Of a stretch of DNA of 32,255 nt, positions 1 to 7,693 are shown in pieces. Each line of letters begins with the position of its first letter. The first letter of the stretch is position 1. Both the position numbers and the translations under genes were made by a program. The DNA is from Anaerolineales bacterium (GTDB lineage Bacteria; Chloroflexota; Anaerolineae; Anaerolineales; UBA6668), in contig JAHDBS010000007.1 of NCBI GenBank assembly GCA_020630225.1, positions 2,629 to 34,883 of the forward strand, read 5' to 3'. Under the pieces are notes generated by a model. It was given only the letters and a program-made list of their open reading frames with translations. It made no database searches and was not told the origin of the DNA.

Positions 1-3000
1 TCATGGAAGGTGATCCGATTGACTATCACTACTTCCATATGAACTTTGATCAGAATTATGTCAGCCCCACAGATGGTAACGATGTCATTCGTGTTTACTT
101 AGACAATGTGCTTATTGCCGAACATTCTCCGGCAAATGTGTCTGAGCATAATACGCTTCTAGCAGACTACGTAGATTTACAAGGGTTGACACCGGGTACC
201 TATGAGCTGAAGGCTGTGAAATATACGTTTGGCTCTACCGCTGCAAGTAACCTACAAGACATTGTTAACTTTGAAGTCATTCCGGCATCTACAGATGATG
301 TTGACAATGACGGCCTCCCTTTTGCTGTCGAATGTCCAACCGGACTGCCAACGTGTGAGGATACTGACAATGACGGCACGCCTAATTATCAAGATCCCGA
401 TGATGACGGCGATGGCGTTCCAACGGCATTAGAAAATCCAGATCCGAATGGCGATGGCAACGTTGCTGATGCGCAAGACACTGATGGTGATGGTGACTAT
501 GACTATGTGGATCCAGATGATGATGGCGACCGCGTGGGGACGTTGTATGAGAATCCAGACCCGAATGGCGATGGTGACGTCTCAGATGCCCGCGATACAG
601 ACGGTGACGGTACCCCTAATTATTTAGATGACGATGATGATGGGGACGGCGTTGATACCATTTTTGAACAAGTACCAACTGTCGATGACCTTGACCCGTC
701 AGATGCCCGTGACTTTGACACGGATGGCACCTTTGACTATCTCGATGTCGATGACGATGGCGACGGCGTTCACACGCAGTATGAAGATCCAGACCCTAAT
801 AACGATGGCGACCCTAGTGATGCCTTAAATACAGATGGTAATGGCATGCCTGACTATCTCTCTGATGATGACGATGGTGACGGACTGCCGACGATCTTGG
901 AGCAAGCCGATCCTAATGGTGACGGTAATCCTGATGATGCTTTGCGCACGCATGGGGCGACTCGTGCTGACTGGCTTGACTGGGACAACGATGGCGACAA
1001 AGTCAGTACCCTGTATGAAAATCCGGATCCAAATGGAGACGGTGACCTTTCAGATGCGCAAGACACCGATGGTGATGGAATTCCAGATTATCTAGATCGT
1101 GATGATGACGGTGATGGTATTTTTGGCGATTTTGAATTCCCAGACCCTAATAATGACCGCGATATTGCTGACGCCAAAGATAGTGATAGCGATGGTATTC
1201 CGAATTATCTAGACAATGATGATGATGGCGATACCGTTCTCACCCTTTATGAAAATCCTGACCCAGATGGCGATGGAGATCCCTCTGACGCGCAGAATAG
1301 CCTTGGTGGGTTCCTCATACCAGACTATCTAGATAATGATGACGATGATGATGATGTTCTCACCATTTATGAATTGCCAGATGCCAATGGCGACGGTAAC
1401 CCCGCTGATGCGCAAGACACCGATGGCGATGGAGCCCCTGACTATTTAGATCAGGATGATGATGGTGACTCGCTCGCAACCATCTTTGAAGACTCCAACC
1501 CTAACGGGAATAAAAATCCAGCTGGCGCGCTAGATACAGACTCAAACGGTACGCCTAACTATCTGGATAATGATGATGATGGCGACAGTGTCCTCACCAT
1601 TTTTGAAGATCCAGATCCAGATGGCGACACGGATTACAACGATGCTGAGGATAAAGATACTGACGGTATCCCTAACCACTTAGACGCGGATGATGACAAT
1701 GATGGTGTACTCACCATCTTTGAAGCGCCTGATCCAGATGGCGATGGTGACCCTGCAGACGCCCGTAATACCCATGGCACAGTCACGCCAGACTATCTTG
1801 ATACTGACGATGACAATGACAGTATTCTGACGATCTATGAAAATCCAGATCCGAACGGCGATGGTGACCCTGCGGATGCGCAAGATAGCGATGGTGATGG
1901 TATTCCAGATTTCATCGATCGTGATGACGATGAAGACGGCACGCTCACAAGCGGTGAAGATCCTGACCCGAATGGCGATGAAAACCCAGCAGACGCCGTT
2001 GACTCAGATGGCGATGGTGCACCAGATTACTTAGATATTATTGATAACAATGACGATGATGATGCAGATGGTATTCTGAACGGATTTGAAGGGGTTGATC
2101 CAGATGGTAATGGGCGTCCAGATGATGCCATTGATAGTGACGGTGACGGGACGCCGGACTATCTGGATGACGATGACGACAACGATGGCACCCCAAATAA
2201 CCAAGAAGGTGCGGACCCAGATGGTGATGGTGACCCAACCGACGCCATTGATTCAGATGGTGACGGCATTCCTAACTATCTAGACGAAGATGATGATGGT
2301 AGCAACGTTGCCACAAACATTGAAGATGGCGCCCCGAATGACGGTGACGCTAATGGTGATGGCACGCCGGATTCTGAGCAAAATAACGTTGCCTCTTTCA
2401 CGCATGCTGAAGATGTTACTGACACTGAATATGTCACCCTTGAATCACAGGGCGATTGTAATCAGTTCTTCTTGCAAGGCACCTTGGTCGAAGGCGACAT
2501 TGCATTGCAAGACACGATGTATGACTATCCATTTGGTCTCATTGATTATGAATTGAACTGCGGCAGTCTTGGGGAGCAAAGTGACATTACGTTGCTCATT
2601 CATGACTTAGCTGACCCAACAGGTCTTGTTATGCGCAAATATGGCCCAATTACGCCGGGTAGCGCTACGATCGATTGGTACGACTTCCCAGCAACATTTG
2701 GGACGACAGTGATTAGCGGCCAAACCGTTGTGCGGGTGGACTTCTCTCTCACTGATGGCGCATTTGGCGATGATTCAATTACAGATGGCGCGATCTTAGA
2801 TCCATTTGGGATTGGGGTAGAAGCAGACGACATTACTGCAACCGCGACAGCAACGGCGACCAATACGCCAATGTTCTCGATTATGCCAACGGCTACACCG
2901 TCTGCAGAAGCAGTGTTAGCCAGAGCGCAATCGGATGCAACGAACACACCAACCCCGACGAATACGGCTACGCCAACGTTTACACCCAGCGCAACAAGTA

Positions 3001-3746
3001 CCAGCGCGCCAACGAATACGCCGACACGTACGCCAACCGCAATCAACACAGCTACGCCGGAGACGTCTGTCCCAACGCGTACAAGTACTCCAGCGGCAAC
3101 AAGTACTGCAGCGAATACGGCAACCCCAACCAACGCAAGTGAGCCAAATAGCACGGCCACAGCAACGCCTACAAATACGGCGACGCCAACAGCGACCGCT
3201 GAAACGACCACTGAAATTGATGTTAATGATCAAATGTCGAAGTTGTTTGTAGACGTTCGTGCTAACGCTGCTGTTAGCCGTATTGGAGACAACATCGTGT
3301 ACCGAATTTCGATTATGAATGAAGGGAATAAGAAGGCGACAGATGTTGTGTTGCGAACCGGATTGCCAGAACAGCTTGACTACATTGGTGGGTTTAGCTC
3401 GCAAGGATCGGTCAAGTTTGACAACCAAAAACGTGAACTGTTTGCTGACTTAGAAAGCATTGACGCTGGTGCCCTTGTCACTATTCGCGTGACGGCCAAA
3501 GTCAACGAAGCTGCTCAGGCTGGCGTGCCAATTGAGACCTTTGAATTTGCAGCCGAAGCTGATGCAGCAACAGAGCTGAAGACTAATGTTGCTGGTGTGC
3601 AAGTGATCCCAAGTGAATTGCCTAACACAGGTGTATTCAACATGCAGACCCTTATTATTGCGGGCGCAGTTGCATTGGTCTTAGCAGTTCTGGGTTGGAC
3701 GTTAGTCTTTGGTGGGCTTGTGACTAAGCTTAGTCAACGAAAATGA
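1..3746 (+). CDS. Large LPxTG-anchored surface protein with 17 TSP3-like Ca-binding repeats (5' end outside window)
   Basis: The frame is open to the left edge, and alignment with the downstream paralogue implies roughly 250-300 missing N-terminal residues, so the ATG at base 3 is probably internal. Visible order (numbered from that ATG): part of an Ig-like domain (1-95); about 17 units of a ~39-residue Asp/Gly-rich repeat built on DxDGDGxPDYLDxDDDGDG (100-795), typical of thrombospondin type-3/EF-hand-like calcium-binding repeats; a choice-of-anchor-U-like domain (797-942, with [11 protein letters not shown] and [15 protein letters not shown]); a Thr-Pro-rich stalk (946-1073); a DUF11 domain (about 1078-1200); LPNTG (1206-1210), a hydrophobic helix and a KLSQRK tail. 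This is the layout of a sortase substrate, which would be covalently attached at the surface. No sortase gene lies in the window. Role inferred: Ca-stiffened adhesin or structural surface protein. An intrinsic terminator follows. Confidence 0.85.
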   Translation, partial: MEGDPIDYHYFHMNFDQNYVSPTDGNDVIRVYLDNVLIAEHSPANVSEHNTLLADYVDLQGLTPGTYELKAVKYTFGSTAASNLQDIVNFEVIPASTDDVDNDGLPFAVECPTGLPTCEDTDNDGTPNYQDPDDDGDGVPTALENPDPNGDGNVADAQDTDGDGDYDYVDPDDDGDRVGTLYENPDPNGDGDVSDARDTDGDGTPNYLDDDDDGDGVDTIFEQVPTVDDLDPSDARDFDTDGTFDYLDVDDDGDGVHTQYEDPDPNNDGDPSDALNTDGNGMPDYLSDDDDGDGLPTILEQADPNGDGNPDDALRTHGATRADWLDWDNDGDKVSTLYENPDPNGDGDLSDAQDTDGDGIPDYLDRDDDGDGIFGDFEFPDPNNDRDIADAKDSDSDGIPNYLDNDDDGDTVLTLYENPDPDGDGDPSDAQNSLGGFLIPDYLDNDDDDDDVLTIYELPDANGDGNPADAQDTDGDGAPDYLDQDDDGDSLATIFEDSNPNGNKNPAGALDTDSNGTPNYLDNDDDGDSVLTIFEDPDPDGDTDYNDAEDKDTDGIPNHLDADDDNDGVLTIFEAPDPDGDGDPADARNTHGTVTPDYLDTDDDNDSILTIYENPDPNGDGDPADAQDSDGDGIPDFIDRDDDEDGTLTSGEDPDPNGDENPADAVDSDGDGAPDYLDIIDNNDDDDADGILNGFEGVDPDGNGRPDDAIDSDGDGTPDYLDDDDDNDGTPNNQEGADPDGDGDPTDAIDSDGDGIPNYLDEDDDGSNVATNIEDGAPNDGDANGDGTPDSEQNNVASFTHAEDVTDTEYVTLESQGDCNQFFLQGTLVEGDIALQDTMYDYPFGLIDYELNCGSLGEQSDITLLIHDLADPTGLVMRKYGPITPGSATIDWYDFPATFGTTVISGQTVVRVDFSLTDGAFGDDSITDGAILDPFGIGVEADDITATATATATNTPMFSIMPTATPSAEAVLARAQSDATNTPTPTNTATPTFTPSATSTSAPTNTPTRTPTAINTATPETSVPTRTSTPAATSTAANTATPTNASEPNSTATATPTNTATPTATAETTTEIDVNDQMSKLFVDVRANAAVSRIGDNIVYRISIMNEGNKKATDVVLRTGLPEQLDYIGGFSSQGSVKFDNQKRELFADLESIDAGALVTIRVTAKVNEAAQAGVPIETFEFAAEADAATELKTNVAGVQVIPSELPNTGVFNMQTLIIAGAVALVLAVLGWTLVFGGLVTKLSQRK
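300..2385 (+). repeat. Tandem TSP3-like coding repeats, about 17 x ~117 bp
   Basis: This stretch encodes about 17 successive units of about 39 residues, each with a DxDGDGxPxYLD half, a DDDGDG half and an [15 protein letters not shown] half. Counting the [DN]Y[LV]D-type signature gives 17 occurrences. Most are canonical, but some have lost key Asp residues (for example the unit with [13 protein letters not shown] and the one with [13 protein letters not shown]). Units differ at the DNA level, so the array is not a recent slippage product. Confidence 0.85.
2838..3220 (+). repeat. Low-complexity Thr/Pro/Ala-rich stalk
   Basis: The coding sequence is built of short [15 protein letters not shown]-like repeats linking the anchor-U-like domain to the DUF11 domain. 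Such linkers are common in Chloroflexota exported proteins and likely form an extended, possibly O-glycosylated stalk. Its antisense frames are open only because of this composition. Confidence 0.75.
3618..3743 (+). other. LPNTG sortase-type cell-wall sorting signal
   Basis: The C-terminus shows LPNTG, then a hydrophobic segment ([20 protein letters not shown]) and a basic end (KLSQRK). It has 37 residues after the motif, exactly as in the neighbouring paralogue. This matches the sortase A-like tripartite signal; the enzyme itself is not in the window. Confidence 0.75.
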
Positions 3747-3835
3747 TAACGGTTGCTAAAAATAGACTGTACTGACGAATAATTGAATGAATGCACATAT
3801 GCAGCCTGAAATTTCGGGTTGCGTTAGCAAAGAAA

Positions 3836-3863
3836 GCGGCTTCTCATCTGAGAAGCCGTTTTT
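3836..3863 (+). terminator. Intrinsic terminator after the first surface protein gene
   Basis: A 9-bp perfect stem CGGCTTCTC/GAGAAGCCG with a 4-nt ATCT loop is followed directly by five T residues. It sits about 90 bp after the stop codon and separates the two tandem surface protein genes into independent transcription units. Confidence 0.85.
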
Positions 3864-4134
3864 GGTTCCATATTTTGAGCGGCGCTTTACCCTGTTGATG
3901 CTGGGACAGGGTTCTAAGGATTTCAAAATTACAGTAGAGTCCGGCGGCCTCATAGGCTGCTGTGAAGTGAGTCAGTATGTCTACTAAAGATTCCCTAAAG
4001 CCTGCCCAACCGAAGTAACCAGATTCTTACTTTTTATTTTTCCTCAATAAAAAACAAGCGAACCTCAATTTTGCAAAAGGTGTAATTACTTACACTAAAT
4101 GTGGAGAAAAACTCGGATCGTAAAGGAAATTTTG
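3864..4134. other. Intergenic leader before the second surface protein gene
   Basis: The gap between the two tandem paralogues is 388 bp (3747-4134). Beyond the terminator it holds no convincing gene; the short open frames have no family resemblance. The last 130 bases are AT-rich and must carry the promoter of the next gene, but no clear -35/-10 pair with 16-18 bp spacing was seen. Two local signals are present: a 6-bp-arm inverted repeat at 4080-4095 and an AAAGGA ribosome-binding site at 4122-4127, 7 nt before the ATG at 4135. Confidence 0.5.
4080..4095. promoter_or_regulatory. Small inverted repeat, possible operator
   Basis: GTGTAA-TTAC-TTACAC has perfect 6-bp arms and a 4-nt spacer, centred about 47 bp before the ATG. 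It is short enough to arise by chance. A role as a repressor or activator site is only a possibility. Confidence 0.25.
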
Positions 4135-7100
4135 ATGGCACGTATTGTTACCTTCGTCAAATCTACCAAGCAATATCTAAACCTTGGCTTGGCACATTTG
4201 CTAGCGCTACTCCTGTTAACAACAGTAGTAAGCACTGTTGCTGCAGTTGCAGAAAACCCAGATGACTCTGCTGAAGAGGCATTTGTTCCCCCTAAAAGTG
4301 AAATTTTCATTAATGAGGTTGGCTTCCAAGGCGATGGCGTTGGCGAAAATGCTGACTGGATTGAACTTGCTAATTTAGGTGTCACCACTGTAGACATTGG
4401 TGATTACTACTTGTGTGTAGATCTGACAGACTGTGCGCAAGTCAAGTCTTTCTATCCTGATGATGAAGATCCTTTATATGCTGAATTTACGCCAGCTAGC
4501 ATGCTAATAATTTATTGGCTGTCGGATATTTCAGAAATGGAAACAACCGTGTCATTGCACCTTACAGAGCCGGATTTGACAGATTGGGAAGCTCTAAGTG
4601 AGTCGATTATTGACATTGTCCACTGGAATGACGATTTGTCTAATGTCGCTGCCTATGTGACAGACGCCCGCGAACGTGGTTTAGGAGATGCCTTGCTTGT
4701 CTCTGAAGATGATTACACCGGGGTTGAAACAATTACGCGGATTAATATTCCTAGTCGTGCCAATGCAGATGATGCAGACTCATCAACGCCTGACGTAGAA
4801 GACCCTGAGGCTGAATCGCCTGATGTCGAAGACCCAGAAAACGAAAATACGGCGCAGCATGATCGAAATGCAGACAATGATGAAAGTCCAGAAGGTAGCG
4901 AAGATGAAGCGCCAGATGCTGATCCTGCTCCAATGTTCGCCTTGCTTCCTGCATCTAGCCTAGAACACAACCCTGCATTTGGCCCGTTTGTGCGCTTGAC
5001 CCGACCACATGAGGGACGACAATTTGAAGAGGGTGAAGCTATTCCATTCGGGTTCTTCAACATCAATTTAGATGAAGAATTCGAAGCTGGTAAAGATGAT
5101 GTTCTTAAGTTGTATCTCAACGGTGAATACATCATGCGCTTTTCTGAGGGTGACTACCCGACCTCTCATTACAATGAAGATGCCTTTGCAGCATTCGCCG
5201 ACTTAGAACCCGGTGAGTATGAATTGCGCTTGCGTGTTTTCTCAAATCAAACGTTGGCAACAACCGATGAAGTGATTGAGGACTACTCAACATTTCACGT
5301 GCTAAGTGCGGAACCAGCAGTGCCGCCAACGGACATTGCGCCCACTGAAATTCCACCGACCGAAGTCGTCCCTACAGAGGTGCCACCAACGGAAGTGGTC
5401 GTGACAGAGGTGCCGCCAACTGATGAGCCGCCGGCTGCATCAGAGGTACGGCCTCCAGCGGAGGCCGCGGATAGTGTTGAACCAACGGCGACATCAACGT
5501 CTACGAACACGCCAACGGCAACAGTTACTCCAACATCAACTAAAACCCCAACGGCGACGCTAACGCCTACGTCAACGAAGACACCGACATCAACAACGGT
5601 GCCAACTTTGACGAATACGCCAACATCTACGCCAGTGCCAACCCATGTGGTGGATACAGATGGGCTAAGTTTTGAAGCTGAATGTCCGGAAGGCGCAGAC
5701 GCTTGTCGTGACACGGACAAAGATGGCACGCCAGACTGGGCAGATGCTGATGATGAAGGCGATGGCCTTGATACTGCGTTAGAAAACCCAGATCCGAATG
5801 GTGATGGGGACCCAAGTGACGCGCAAGACACTGACGAAGACGGTACACCAGATTACTTAGATGATGACGATGACGGCAATGGTGTTGAAACGATTGTTGA
5901 AGTCAATGCGCCTAATGGTGGCGATGGTAATGGTGACGGTAAGCCGGATGCATTACAAAATAACGTTGCATCGATGACGACTGCTGAAGATGACGAAGAA
6001 TATGTCACCGTTGAATTTGATGGAACTTGTGAAGATCTGACCGTAGACAACACGCTGCGTGAAGACGAAGTTGTTCGCGAAGATGAAGACTATGACTACC
6101 CATTTGGTCTCATTGACTATCGCCTACGTTGTGGCGCGATGGGTGGGGAAAGTGAAGTCGTCCTAATTTTGCACGATGTTAGCGATCCAACCGGGTTGGT
6201 ACTGCGTAAGTTTGGTCCAACCGAACCAAATGGGCCGATCACTGACTGGTATGAATTTGATGCTGATTTTGGCACCACAGAAATTGACGGCAAGACCGTT
6301 GTAACGGTGACTTTCACCTTGCAAGATGGGGTCTTTGGTGATGACACCGCAGTTGATGGTGTTATTTACGATCCATTGGGGATTGGTGTCACTGCCGGAA
6401 GTGAACCAACGCGGACTCCGACGGCGACCAATACGGCGACACCAACGTTCACCCCGCAAGCTGGTAGTAATGCAACGGCGACTAACACTGCGACGCCAAC
6501 CTTTACGCCACAAGCTGGTAGCAACGCAACTGCGACCAATACGGCAACACCAACGTTTACACCGCCGGCAGGTGCAACAGCAACGAATACGGCAACGCCA
6601 ACATTCACACCACAAGCCGGTGCTGCTGCAAGTACAGCAACCGCGACCCCAGCGTCAGTGGCTGCGAATGAAAATGACCGCAATCAAGTACAGTCTGCGG
6701 CGAATACAACGACAAATACAAACCCAACTGCAACAGCAACGCCTGCTGCGGTTGCACAAGCAAATGCGAACACGACCAACAACAGCAACAATAACAATGC
6801 TGATAACTTAGTCAGCGATGAAACCGTCGTGACTGCTAATTTGGTAGCACCAAATACAGCCACACCAGTGCCAACGCCAACGCCAGCAACAGCACCACAG
6901 CTTCAAGTTGATGTGCGTAGTAATGCAGCAATTGGCCGCATTGGTAGTGACTTGGTATACACCATTTCGTTGTCAAACCAAGGCAATGAGCCAGCAGATG
7001 ATGTGGTGGTGCGCTCAGCACTGTCGCCACAGTTGGACTACATTGGTGGTTTTAGTGAGCAAGGGCGCGTACGCTATGATAGTGAAACCCGCGAAATTGT

Positions 7101-7404
7101 GGCTTCACTAGACACACTTGCCGTTGGGAAAACAATTGATATCCGTGTTACGGTGAAAGTCAATGAAACTGCCACCGCTGGTGTCGCCATTGATAGCTAT
7201 GCATTGGTGGCAAGCGCTGACACAACTACTGAGATCCGCAGTAATGTGGCTGGGGTTCAAATCATTCCGGATGCGCTTCCAGAAACGGGTTTCTTCAATC
7301 CTATGATGTTCATCATTGCTGGAATTGGGGCTCTAATTGTCGGTGTTGTGGGCTTCTTCATGATGTTTGGCGGTGCCGTAACGTCTGCAGCGAAACAACG
7401 CTAG
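4135..7404 (+). CDS. LPxTG-anchored surface protein with lamin-tail, TSP3, anchor-U-like and DUF11 domains
   Basis: Start chosen at the ATG preceded by AAAGGA with 7-nt spacing, rather than the ATG 36 bases upstream, which lacks such a site. Order in the 1089-residue product: signal peptide (about 1-37, hydrophobic LAHLLALLLLTTVVSTV); lamin-tail-like domain (about 54-200, starting SEIFINEVGF and containing ADWIELANLG); acidic linker; Ig-like domain (about 280-392); VPPTEV and Thr-rich linker; two TSP3-like repeats (about 504-605); choice-of-anchor-U-like domain (607-755); Thr-Pro stalk with a four-copy repeat; DUF11 domain (922-1042); LPETG (1048-1052), TM helix and AAKQR tail. From the Ig-like domain onward it parallels the upstream gene but has far fewer Ca-binding repeats. 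It is likely a sortase-anchored surface protein; its ligand is unknown. An intrinsic terminator follows at once. Confidence 0.87.
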   Translation: MARIVTFVKSTKQYLNLGLAHLLALLLLTTVVSTVAAVAENPDDSAEEAFVPPKSEIFINEVGFQGDGVGENADWIELANLGVTTVDIGDYYLCVDLTDCAQVKSFYPDDEDPLYAEFTPASMLIIYWLSDISEMETTVSLHLTEPDLTDWEALSESIIDIVHWNDDLSNVAAYVTDARERGLGDALLVSEDDYTGVETITRINIPSRANADDADSSTPDVEDPEAESPDVEDPENENTAQHDRNADNDESPEGSEDEAPDADPAPMFALLPASSLEHNPAFGPFVRLTRPHEGRQFEEGEAIPFGFFNINLDEEFEAGKDDVLKLYLNGEYIMRFSEGDYPTSHYNEDAFAAFADLEPGEYELRLRVFSNQTLATTDEVIEDYSTFHVLSAEPAVPPTDIAPTEIPPTEVVPTEVPPTEVVVTEVPPTDEPPAASEVRPPAEAADSVEPTATSTSTNTPTATVTPTSTKTPTATLTPTSTKTPTSTTVPTLTNTPTSTPVPTHVVDTDGLSFEAECPEGADACRDTDKDGTPDWADADDEGDGLDTALENPDPNGDGDPSDAQDTDEDGTPDYLDDDDDGNGVETIVEVNAPNGGDGNGDGKPDALQNNVASMTTAEDDEEYVTVEFDGTCEDLTVDNTLREDEVVREDEDYDYPFGLIDYRLRCGAMGGESEVVLILHDVSDPTGLVLRKFGPTEPNGPITDWYEFDADFGTTEIDGKTVVTVTFTLQDGVFGDDTAVDGVIYDPLGIGVTAGSEPTRTPTATNTATPTFTPQAGSNATATNTATPTFTPQAGSNATATNTATPTFTPPAGATATNTATPTFTPQAGAAASTATATPASVAANENDRNQVQSAANTTTNTNPTATATPAAVAQANANTTNNSNNNNADNLVSDETVVTANLVAPNTATPVPTPTPATAPQLQVDVRSNAAIGRIGSDLVYTISLSNQGNEPADDVVVRSALSPQLDYIGGFSEQGRVRYDSETREIVASLDTLAVGKTIDIRVTVKVNETATAGVAIDSYALVASADTTTEIRSNVAGVQIIPDALPETGFFNPMMFIIAGIGALIVGVVGFFMMFGGAVTSAAKQR
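6424..6627 (+). repeat. Four-copy Thr-Pro stalk repeat (54-bp unit)
   Basis: This encodes four near-identical copies of [18 protein letters not shown]. The first two are 18 residues, the third is 16, and the last diverges at its end. The copies are much more alike than the surrounding linker, which suggests recent unit duplication and possible length variation between strains. Confidence 0.75.
7276..7401 (+). other. LPETG sortase-type cell-wall sorting signal
   Basis: LPETG is followed by a hydrophobic segment (MFIIAGIGALIVGVVGFFMM) and the basic tail AAKQR, 37 residues after the motif, the same as in the upstream paralogue. LPETG is a canonical sortase recognition sequence. Confidence 0.78.
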
Positions 7405-7428
7405 CTAACAACCGGTTTAGAGAAATTG

Positions 7429-7463
7429 AAAGGCCTGCTTGGACATTCCAAGCAGGCCTTTTT
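7429..7463 (+). terminator. Strong intrinsic terminator after the second surface protein gene
   Basis: A 14-bp perfect stem AAAGGCCTGCTTGG/CCAAGCAGGCCTTT with a 5-nt ACATT loop is followed by a T-rich run (TTTTTGTTTT). It lies 25 bp past the stop codon and isolates this gene from the DUF1800 pair downstream. The remaining 230 bp to the next start show no gene and no confident promoter. Confidence 0.92.
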
Positions 7464-7693
7464 GTTTTCTGACACTATTATGTTTGACCGCATTTGGTTG
7501 CCAAACTTACTTGGCTGTTAAGTTAGTTGCTAATGTTTTTGGCACTTCGTCCCAACCAAGGTCACAGCGGCTATTCAATAATATTTTTCCCCAACAAACC
7601 TCAAGTGACTCTAAACAATCAAAACGGGCTGAAACCTTAGACTAAAAGTTGAGGTAAGAGGCACTTTATCTAGAAGATAGGTGGTACTAAGTT

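Noticed and set aside
300-2385. Regular DNA periodicity resembling a CRISPR-like or satellite array
   Set aside because: The period comes from an intact reading frame of protein repeats; there are no identical repeats with unique spacers.
2600-3211. Long antisense open frame (203 residues) rich in [11 protein letters not shown]
   Set aside because: It is the mirror of the Thr-Pro repeat stalk on the plus strand; its low-complexity product and lack of any start signal make it a composition artefact. The same holds for antisense frames at 5295-5831 and 6366-6683.
3787-3987. Open frame of 66 residues between the two surface protein genes
   Set aside because: It spans the intrinsic terminator, has no ribosome-binding site and no family resemblance.
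7439-7645. Open frame of 68 residues downstream of the second surface protein gene
   Set aside because: It starts inside the terminator hairpin and has no recognisable features.
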